Assembly: GCF_050176255.1 (NCBI RefSeq)
Contig: NZ_JBFXIE010000001.1
From: JBFXIE01 sp050176255
GTDB lineage: Bacteria > Pseudomonadota > Gammaproteobacteria > Burkholderiales > Burkholderiaceae_C
Length of the DNA stretch: 64,000 bases
Strand: one strand, 5' to 3'
The notes under the pieces: model-generated
The model's database searches: none
What the model saw: only the letters and a program-made list of their open reading frames with translations
Told to the model about the DNA's origin: nothing
Shown here: in pieces, positions 58,400 to 64,000 of the stretch
How positions within the stretch are numbered: the stretch's first letter is position 1
Layout: every line of letters starts with the position of its first letter
Program-made: the position numbers and the translations under genes

Positions 58400-59464
58400 A
58401 TGTTTTTGGAAGTCTCCCAATTGAATGTGCGGTACGCCAACCGCGCGCAGGCCGCCGTGCACGGCGTCACGCTGGGCCTGGCGGCCGGCGAGATTGGCGT
58501 GCTGATCGGCCCGTCGGGCTGCGGCAAGACCACATTGCTGCGGGCCGTGGCCGGGCTGGAGCCTCTGACGGGCGGCACCATCCGCCTGGGCGGCGAGGTG
58601 GTGGGCACGCCCGGGCACAGCGTGCCGCCCGAGCAGCGGCGCATCGGCATGGTGTTTCAGGACTACGCGCTGTTTCCGCACCTGAACGTGGGGCGCAACG
58701 TGGCCTTTGGCATCCACACCCTGCCCCGCCCCGAGCAAGACCAGCGCGTGCGCGAGGCGCTGGCCCTGGTGGGGCTGGAGGGCAGCGAGTCGCGCTTTCC
58801 GCACGAGCTGTCGGGCGGCCAGCAGCAGCGCGTGGCGCTGGCGCGGGCGCTGGCGCCACGCCCGCGGCTGATGCTGCTGGACGAGCCGTTTTCCAATCTG
58901 GACGTGGACTTGCGCGAGCGCCTGGCGCACGAGGTGCGCACCATCCTCAAGGCCGCAGGCGCCACGGCGCTGTTCGTCACGCACGATCAGCTGGAGGCTT
59001 TTGCCATCGGCGACCGCATCGGCGTGCTGGACGGCGGCCACCTGCACCAGTGGGACGACGCCTATGCGCTCTACCACCGCCCGGCCACGCGCTTCGTGGC
59101 CGACTTCATCGGGCATGGCGTGTTTGCACCCGCCACGCTGGTGCGCCAGGGCGATCAGGTGGTGGCGCGCACCGCCCTGGGCGACCTGATGGACGCGGAC
59201 GGCTGCCTGCTGCCGTCCAGCTACCCCGGCGGCGAATGCGACGTGCTGCTGCGCGCCGACGACGTGGTGCACGACGACTCCGCGCCGGTGCGCGCGCGCA
59301 TCGTGCGCAAGGCGTTTCGCGGGTCTGAATTTCTGTACACGCTGGAGCTGGCGGGCGGCCTGCAGGTGATGGCCCATGTACCCAGCCACCACGACCACGC
59401 CATGGGCGACTGGATCGGCATCCGCCCGCAGGTGGACCATGTGGTCACCTTTGCGCGCGAGTGA
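58400..59464 (+). CDS. Ferric-type ABC transporter ATPase (FbpC-like)
   Basis: This 354-residue ABC ATPase has Walker A GPSGCGKTT, Q-loop VFQDYALFPHLNV, signature LSGGQQQRVALARAL, Walker B LMLLDEPFSNLDVDLRE and H-loop VTHDQLEAF, followed by a C-terminal TOBE-type regulatory domain. It energises the divergent permease. No Shine-Dalgarno is seen before the ATG. The nearby TAGAAT suggests a leaderless transcript. Confidence 0.92.
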   Translation: MFLEVSQLNVRYANRAQAAVHGVTLGLAAGEIGVLIGPSGCGKTTLLRAVAGLEPLTGGTIRLGGEVVGTPGHSVPPEQRRIGMVFQDYALFPHLNVGRNVAFGIHTLPRPEQDQRVREALALVGLEGSESRFPHELSGGQQQRVALARALAPRPRLMLLDEPFSNLDVDLRERLAHEVRTILKAAGATALFVTHDQLEAFAIGDRIGVLDGGHLHQWDDAYALYHRPATRFVADFIGHGVFAPATLVRQGDQVVARTALGDLMDADGCLLPSSYPGGECDVLLRADDVVHDDSAPVRARIVRKAFRGSEFLYTLELAGGLQVMAHVPSHHDHAMGDWIGIRPQVDHVVTFARE

Positions 59465-59488
59465 CTGCGCGCAGGCAATACACACTCT

Positions 59489-59541
59489 TTTTGCCTCCGG
59501 CCCTTTACTTATAAGCGCTGGCAGCTATTTTTTTGATAGTA
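59489..59541 (+). repeat. Dispersed palindromic repeat, copy j
   Basis: This family 1 copy lies between the convergent ATPase and plsC genes. It has TTGCCTCCGGCCCTTTACTT, then ATAAGCGCTGGCAGCTATT and GATAGTAA. Confidence 0.88.
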
Positions 59542-59555
59542 ATGATTGCCAGCAA

Positions 59556-60296
59556 TCACCGCTGCCGCAAGGCATCGACCGCGCCGTGCAGGTGCTCGCT
59601 CCAGGTGTGACGGTCACGGCCCTGGGCGTGCTCGGGGGTGCCAAAGTGCACGACGGCCGTGATGGGCGGCGCCGTGAGGGTGCGCCAGATCGAGCCCACC
59701 AGGGTCTCGTCTCCGATGAAACTGGCCGCGTGGGTGGTGGCGCCGCTGGCGCGATCCACAAAGCGCAGCCCCATGGGCTGCACGGGGGCATCGGCCGTCA
59801 GTGCTGCCTGCAACAAATTGGCGTGGAAGGGCAGCAGCGTGCGCCCGTCGCCCGTGGTGCCCTCGGGGAACACGGCCAGCACCTCGCCGCGCTTGAGGGC
59901 GTCGCTCATGTTGCCCACCATGCGCAGCGCGTCGCGGCGATTTGAGCGCTCGATGTACAGCGTGCCGGCAGCCGTGGCCAGCGTGCCCACCAGGGGCCAG
60001 TCGCGCACATCGGATTTGGACACAAAGCGGCAGTAGCGCGCCGCATGCAGCACCGGAATGTCCAGCCACGACAGGTGGTTGGACACCAGCAGCGTGGGCC
60101 CCTGGCGCGGGGGCGTGCCGCGCACTTCCAGATGAACTCCCGCGCAGGCCAGCAAGCCCAGCGCCCAGGCCTGCACCCGGGCCTGCTGCTGGTCTGCAGA
60201 CAGGCGCGGAAAACGTACCGCCACCACCACCAGGCCCTGGATCACATGGGCCACCAGGCGCAGCACGCGCCAGCTTGCTCGCATCGGACGCAGCAT
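59556..60296 (-). CDS. 1-acylglycerol-3-phosphate acyltransferase (PlsC-like)
   Basis: This 246-residue membrane-associated acyltransferase makes phosphatidic acid. The catalytic motif is VSNHLSWLDIPVL (H-X4-D), and the acceptor-binding motif is AVFPEGTTGDG. One hydrophobic stretch near the N-terminus (LRLVAHVIQGLVVVAV) fits membrane association. It lies 26 nt after pyrC' on the same strand and may be in the same transcript. An internal ATG five codons in (MRASWRV) is possible. Confidence 0.92.
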   Translation of the reverse strand: MLRPMRASWRVLRLVAHVIQGLVVVAVRFPRLSADQQQARVQAWALGLLACAGVHLEVRGTPPRQGPTLLVSNHLSWLDIPVLHAARYCRFVSKSDVRDWPLVGTLATAAGTLYIERSNRRDALRMVGNMSDALKRGEVLAVFPEGTTGDGRTLLPFHANLLQAALTADAPVQPMGLRFVDRASGATTHAASFIGDETLVGSIWRTLTAPPITAVVHFGTPEHAQGRDRHTWSEHLHGAVDALRQR

Positions 60297-60322
60297 GGGT
60301 TTGCAGCCTTTGCGCGTTGGTA

Positions 60323-61618
60323 TCAGACGCGCTCGAAGGCGACTTGCCCGCCCACCAGCGTGCAGCGCACGCGGCCAGGCAGCTCGTAGGACGAGAACGG
60401 CGTGTGCTTGCCCTGGCTGGTCAGCGCGTCGGCCTGCACCGTCCAGTGCCCGGCCGGGTCAAGCACGCACAGATCCGCCACGCCGCCCACGGCAAGGCGG
60501 CCCACGCTGGCCTGCAGCGTGCCCAGCGCCGCGCCCAGCACGCGCGCGGGTTCCGACGTCACGCAGGCCAGCGCGCGTGGCAAAGGCGCGCCGCCTTCCT
60601 GCGACCACTTCAGGGCCACGGACAGGAGCAGCTCCAGCCCGGTCGCGCCGGGCTCGGCCTCGGCAAACGGCAGGGCCTTGGCGTCTTCATCCACCGGTGT
60701 GTGGTCGGAGACCAGCGCATCGATGGTGCCGTCGAGCAGCGCCGCGGCCAGCGCATCGCGGTCGCGCTGCTGGCGCAGCGGCGGCATGAGGCGGGCGCGG
60801 CTGTCGAAGTAGCCGATGTCCACCTCGGTGAGCATCAGCGAGTTGATGCTCACGTCGCAGGTCACGGGCAGGCCGTCGGCCTTGGCGCGCCGCACCAGAT
60901 CCACCCCTGCGCTGCTGGACAGGCGGCACAGGTGCACGCGTGCGCCGGTGGTCTTGAGCAGCTCGAAGATGGTGTGCAGCGCAATCGTCTCGGCCGCTAC
61001 GGGGATGCCGGACAGGCCCATGCGCGTGGCCAGCGCGCCACTGGCGGCCACGCCGCGGCCCAGGTGCAGCTCTTGCGGGCGCAGCCAGACGGTGTAGCCG
61101 TAGGTGGCGGCGTATTGCAGCGCACGCTGCAGCACCTGGGTGCTGGCCAGCGGCACATCCGCCTGGCCAAAGCCCACGCAGCCGGATTCGGTCAGCTCGG
61201 CCATCTCGGTCAGCACCTCGCCCGCCAGACTGCGCGTGAGCGCGCCCAGCGGAAAGAGCCGCGCCTGGTGCAGCTTTTCAGCACGGAACTTCAGCATCTG
61301 CACCAGACCGGGCTCGTCGAGCACCGGGTCGGTGTCGGGCGGGCACACCAGGCTGGTAATGCCCCCGGCGACCGCCGCCGCCATCTCGGATTCGAGCATG
61401 CCTTCGTGCTCGTGCCCGGGCTCGCGCAGGCGCGCCGCCAGATCCACCAGGCCCGGCAGCACGATGCAGCCGCCGGCGTCGATCACGCGGCCGGGCGCGA
61501 AGTCCTTGGGCTCGCTGCCCACGGCGATGATGCGGCCCGCCGCGACCGCCACGTTGCACACCTGGTCGAGGCCGCTGGCGGGGTCGATCACGCGGCCGTT
61601 CTGGATGAGGATTTTCAT
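60323..61618 (-). CDS. Dihydroorotase-like protein without zinc ligands (PyrC', PyrX type)
   Basis: This 431-residue amidohydrolase-fold protein is clearly related to dihydroorotase (GLVDLAARLREPGHEHEG, AGGITSLVCPPDTDPVLDEP, SDHTPVDEDAKALPF). The zinc-binding HXH of active enzymes (normally DXHVHLREPG) is AAR here, and a later histidine block reads HLCRLSS instead of HXXHXS. It is therefore probably catalytically dead and a structural partner of aspartate carbamoyltransferase, as known for PyrC' with PyrB in Pseudomonas. An active pyrC would be elsewhere. It is downstream of pyrB, separated by a repeat-rich gap. Confidence 0.9.
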   Translation of the reverse strand: MKILIQNGRVIDPASGLDQVCNVAVAAGRIIAVGSEPKDFAPGRVIDAGGCIVLPGLVDLAARLREPGHEHEGMLESEMAAAVAGGITSLVCPPDTDPVLDEPGLVQMLKFRAEKLHQARLFPLGALTRSLAGEVLTEMAELTESGCVGFGQADVPLASTQVLQRALQYAATYGYTVWLRPQELHLGRGVAASGALATRMGLSGIPVAAETIALHTIFELLKTTGARVHLCRLSSSAGVDLVRRAKADGLPVTCDVSINSLMLTEVDIGYFDSRARLMPPLRQQRDRDALAAALLDGTIDALVSDHTPVDEDAKALPFAEAEPGATGLELLLSVALKWSQEGGAPLPRALACVTSEPARVLGAALGTLQASVGRLAVGGVADLCVLDPAGHWTVQADALTSQGKHTPFSSYELPGRVRCTLVGGQVAFERV

Positions 61619-61639
61619 GGTTTCAAGCCAAATTGGCCG

Positions 61640-61690
61640 ATAGCGCCCGTCCCATAAGCGCTAACAGCTATCGATACAATAGCAAAAAAG
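61640..61690 (+). repeat. Dispersed palindromic repeat, copy k (left arm eroded)
   Basis: This family 1 copy lies between pyrB and pyrC'. It has CATAAGCGCTAACAGCTATC and ATAGCAAAAAAG. Confidence 0.75.
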
Positions 61691-61740
61691 TCATCTGAGT
61701 GACGCGGCACATGCTTGGGCACGCCCCACGCCAGCGGCCA

Positions 61741-61811
61741 CCGTGAGGCCGGCTTTGCCGGGCCACTGGCGGCGTCCCCCTGGGGGGAAGGCGCGAAGCG
61801 ACTCAGGGGGG
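61741..61811. repeat. GC-rich dispersed repeat, family 2, copy 2
   Basis: It shares GCGTCCCCCT, then GGGGGAAGGCGCG-n-AGCG-n-CTCAGGGGG, with copy 1 at 5561-5634. It ends at the pyrB stop codon. Both copies therefore sit directly 3' of a minus-strand gene in the same orientation. Confidence 0.7.
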
Positions 61812-62774
61812 TCATGCTTCATTCCCGGCCACGATGGACATGACCGCCATGCGCACGGCAATGCCAAACGTCACCTGCGGCAGGATCACCGCCTGCGGGC
61901 CGTCCACCACGGCCGAGTCGATTTCCACGCCGCGGTTGATGGGGCCGGGGTGCATGACGATGGCGTCGGGCTTGGCCCAGCGCAGGCGCTCGGGCGTCAG
62001 GCCGAAGCTTTTGAAATATTCCTGGCTGGACGGCAGCAGCGCGCCGCTCATGCGCTCGTTTTGCAGGCGCAGCGTGATGACCACGTCGCAGTCGCGGATG
62101 CCTTCTTCCAGGTTGTGGAACACGCGCACGCCCATCTGCGCCATGTCGGACGGCACCAGCGTGCGCGGGCCCACCACGCGCACCTCGGCCGCGCCCAGGG
62201 TGGTGAGGGCGTGGATGTCCGAGCGCGCCACGCGCGAGTGCAGCACGTCGCCCACGATGGCCACCGTGAGGTTGGAGAAATCCTTCTTGTAGTGCCGGAT
62301 GGTGTACATGTCCAGCAGCCCCTGGGTGGGGTGCGCATGGCGGCCGTCGCCGGCGTTGATCACGTGCACATGCGGCGCCACATGCCCCGCGATGAGGTAG
62401 GGCGCGCCCGATTCGCTGTGGCGCACGACGAAGACGTCGGCGGCCATGGCGCTCAGGTTGTCGATGGTGTCCAGCAGGGTCTCGCCCTTGGCGGTGGAGC
62501 TGCGGGCGATGTCCAGGTTGAACACGTCGGCGGACAGCCGCTTGGCGGCAATCTCGAAGGTGGTGCGCGTGCGCGTGCTGTTTTCGAAGAACAGGTTGAA
62601 CACGCTCTTGCCGCGCAGCAGCGGCACCTTCTTGACCTCGCGGTCATTGACACTGGTGAAGTTGGCGGCGGTGTCCAGAATGTGCGTGACGATGTCGCGG
62701 GGCAGGCCCTCGATCGACAGCAGGTGGATCAGCTCGCCGTTCTGGTTGAGTTGGGGGTTGCGCTTGTACAGCAC
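61812..62774 (-). CDS. pyrB: Aspartate carbamoyltransferase catalytic subunit
   Basis: This 320-residue enzyme catalyses the first committed step of pyrimidine synthesis. The carbamoyl-phosphate motif is seen as FFENSTRTRTTFE, DGRHAHPTQGLLDM is the second landmark, and MHPGPINRGVEID is the aspartate-binding region. The motif SSTAKGETLLDTI supplies the loop from the neighbouring subunit. Like the Pseudomonas type it is probably a complex with PyrC'. It starts two nt after pyrR. Confidence 0.96.
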   Translation of the reverse strand: MLYKRNPQLNQNGELIHLLSIEGLPRDIVTHILDTAANFTSVNDREVKKVPLLRGKSVFNLFFENSTRTRTTFEIAAKRLSADVFNLDIARSSTAKGETLLDTIDNLSAMAADVFVVRHSESGAPYLIAGHVAPHVHVINAGDGRHAHPTQGLLDMYTIRHYKKDFSNLTVAIVGDVLHSRVARSDIHALTTLGAAEVRVVGPRTLVPSDMAQMGVRVFHNLEEGIRDCDVVITLRLQNERMSGALLPSSQEYFKSFGLTPERLRWAKPDAIVMHPGPINRGVEIDSAVVDGPQAVILPQVTFGIAVRMAVMSIVAGNEA

Positions 62775-62776
62775 CG

Positions 62777-63325
62777 TCAGACCTCTTTGACGTCGAAATG
62801 GAATGCGCCGGACTCCGTACGGGCCAGTGCCAGCGACTGCGTGGCCGGTAGCGTGACGCGTGCGGCGGCAAAGTCGGCGGCCACGGGCAGCTCGCGCCCG
62901 CCGCGATCCACCAGCACCGCCAGGCGTACACGCGCAGGGCGGCCGTAGTCGAACAGCTCGTTGAGCACCGCGCGGATGGTGCGGCCCGTGTAAAGCACAT
63001 CGTCCAGCACCAGAATGTCGGCGCCGTTCACGTCGAACGGCAGCGTGGTCTGCGCGCTGCTGGCCAGGCCGCGCCGCGCGAAATCATCGCGGTGCATGGC
63101 CGATGACAGCACGCCCGCATCGCCGGGCAGGCCCAGGTCGCGCTGCAGCCGCTGGGCCAGCCAGGCGCCGCCGGAGGCAACGCCCGCCAGATGGGTGTGG
63201 GGCTCGCGCAGCGCGCGCACGCCGCGCAGCAGCTCGGCGTACAGCGCCTCGGCATCCAGCATCAGGTGGCCGGGGCGGGCAACGCCCGGCGCTGCGACCG
63301 GTGCGGGGGCAGAAGCAGAAGTCAT
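62777..63325 (-). CDS. pyrR: PyrR-type uracil phosphoribosyltransferase / regulator
   Basis: This 182-residue phosphoribosyltransferase has the PRPP motif ADILVLDDVLYTGRTIRA, and LVDRGGRELPVAADFAA is a PyrR landmark. In Bacillus PyrR controls pyr mRNA by attenuation; in other bacteria its role is less clear. I see no attenuator around the gene. GAGGAG precedes the ATG at 63325, which overlaps the ruvX stop codon by four bases. The open frame upstream is a shadow of ruvX. Confidence 0.92.
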   Translation of the reverse strand: MTSASAPAPVAAPGVARPGHLMLDAEALYAELLRGVRALREPHTHLAGVASGGAWLAQRLQRDLGLPGDAGVLSSAMHRDDFARRGLASSAQTTLPFDVNGADILVLDDVLYTGRTIRAVLNELFDYGRPARVRLAVLVDRGGRELPVAADFAAARVTLPATQSLALARTESGAFHFDVKEV

Positions 63326-63741
63326 GGAAGGCTCCTCAAAAACTGTTCCAGGATGATGCACGCCGACGCCGCATCTGCGTCCTGCGCGCCGGCGGCCAGG
63401 GCCTCGGTGGTGCTGTAGCGCTCGTCCACCTCGAACACCTGCAAACCAAAGCGCCCGCGCAGCTGGCGCGCAAAGCGCAAGGCGCGGGCGGTGTTCTCGT
63501 GCGGTGCGCCGTCGGGGTGCAGCGGCACGCCCACCACCAGGGCGTCGGGCTGCCATTCGCGGATGCGCTCGGCCACCTGGGCAAAGCGCGCGTCGCCTTC
63601 GGCGCGTATCGTGCCCTGCGGCGTGGCGGTGCGCAGCATGCGGTTGCCCACAGCCACGCCGGTGCGCTTGAGTCCGAAATCAAAAGCAAGAAAAGACTGG
63701 AGATGCGCGGCAACCACGGGCGAAGCGGGCTGACCGCTCAT
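63322..63741 (-). CDS. ruvX: Holliday junction resolvase-like protein RuvX/YqgF (pre-16S rRNA nuclease)
   Basis: This 139-residue RNase H-fold protein begins its core with LAFDFGLKRTGVAVGN, which carries the first catalytic aspartate. VVGVPLHPDGAPHENTARALRFA and VDERYSTTEA follow, the latter with the catalytic glutamate region, and DAASACIILEQFL ends it. It is implicated in 16S rRNA 5' maturation. The ATG at 63741 overlaps the yqgE stop as ATGA, and its stop overlaps pyrR the same way, so three genes are coupled. Confidence 0.94.
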   Translation of the reverse strand: MSGQPASPVVAAHLQSFLAFDFGLKRTGVAVGNRMLRTATPQGTIRAEGDARFAQVAERIREWQPDALVVGVPLHPDGAPHENTARALRFARQLRGRFGLQVFEVDERYSTTEALAAGAQDADAASACIILEQFLRSLP

Positions 63742-64000
63742 GCGTGCCCCGCATCGCGCGACAGCATCCACGACTGCAGCCCCAGCAGGCCCAGGGCACG
63801 GTCGTAGCGCTCGACCACGGGGGTTTCGAAGATGACGGCGGTGTCTGCGCCCACCGTGAGCCAGCTGTTTTCGGCCAGCTCGGATTCAAGCTGCCCCTCG
63901 CCCCAGGCCGAATAGCCCAGCGCCACCAGCACACGCTGCGGCCCGGCGCCGTGCGACAGCGCCTCCAGCACGTCCTTGGATGTGGTCATTTCCAACCCGC
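63738..64000 (-). CDS. YqgE/AlgH-family protein (DUF179), C-terminal part
   Basis: The last 87 codons of a gene that continues beyond the right edge. The visible part has RVLVALGYSAWGEGQLESELAENSWLTVGAD, the strongest signature of the YqgE/AlgH family. The full protein should be near 190 residues, so roughly half is missing. A TTG at 63995 could be read as a start, but the family alignment shows the true start lies outside the window. yqgE-ruvX is a common pair in proteobacteria. Function is not well known. Confidence 0.9.
   Translation of the reverse strand, partial: GLEMTTSKDVLEALSHGAGPQRVLVALGYSAWGEGQLESELAENSWLTVGADTAVIFETPVVERYDRALGLLGLQSWMLSRDAGHA

Overview
The window is 64 kb of GC-rich chromosome from a betaproteobacterium, most probably a member of the Comamonadaceae (Acidovorax, Alicycliphilus, Diaphorobacter or a close relative). 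Four things point there: the gene content and order (System II cytochrome c maturation, a cox cluster whose subunit II carries a C-terminal heme c, pyrR-pyrB followed by a zinc-ligand-less dihydroorotase, several Bug-type binding proteins), a HrcA/CIRCE site over the rpoH promoter, and at least a dozen copies of a short palindromic intergenic repeat of a kind I associate with this family. No plasmid, prophage, insertion sequence, integrase or CRISPR array is visible. This is mostly core chromosome with a few lineage-specific islands.

Layout. 1-2.3 kb: outer-membrane lipid transport (mlaF-E-D-A, minus strand). 2.6-4 kb: polyamine synthesis (speD-speE). 4-6.4 kb: a polar amino acid ABC transporter. 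6.6-11 kb: cytochrome c maturation (ccsA, resB) and a diheme cytochrome c4. 11-18 kb: the cell-division GTPase EngB, two lipid A acyltransferases, metK, manC and rpoH. 18-22 kb: a Bug binding protein, an Fnr-like regulator and a PAS-GGDEF-EAL protein. 22-31.6 kb: the aa3/caa3-type cytochrome oxidase cluster with its assembly factors (coxB, ctaD, a 36-residue protein, ctaG, a DUF2970 protein, coxC, SURF1, an SCO-like protein, ctaA, ctaB, SCO1), interrupted by one short gene on the opposite strand. 32-35.8 kb: a BioC-like methyltransferase, comF, trmL, an orphan ParA-like ATPase and a LysE-type exporter. 35.9-40.7 kb: a Bug protein and the end of the beta-ketoadipate pathway (pcaF, pcaJ, pcaI) with a divergent IclR regulator. 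40.7-45.9 kb: a DUF1841 protein, a tandem universal stress protein, a second cytochrome c4, and a MoxR / small membrane protein / GNAT / VWA cluster. 45.9-52.3 kb: tamA-tamB. 52.4 kb: tRNA-Arg(CCU) with a strong terminator. 52.6-56 kb: a cardiolipin synthase-like enzyme, then a two-gene unit encoding an ABC ATPase fused to a tyrosine/dual-specificity phosphatase and a small roadblock-like protein. 56-59.5 kb: an ArsC-like protein and divergent ferric-type permease and ATPase genes. 59.5-64 kb: plsC, pyrC', pyrB, pyrR, ruvX, yqgE.

The genes form two broad functional sets. One is aerobic respiration: cytochrome c maturation, two c4 cytochromes, the complete oxidase and its heme A, copper and assembly factors, and possibly Fnr/Crp-type control. 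The other is envelope building: Mla, Tam, lipid A acylation, phosphatidic acid and cardiolipin synthesis. The most unusual coding find is the ABC-phosphatase fusion next to the roadblock-like gene. The most unusual non-coding find is the dispersed repeat, one copy of which encodes most of the SCO1 signal peptide and another of which supplies a ribosome-binding site. All functions are inferred from sequence reading alone; no database search was possible.
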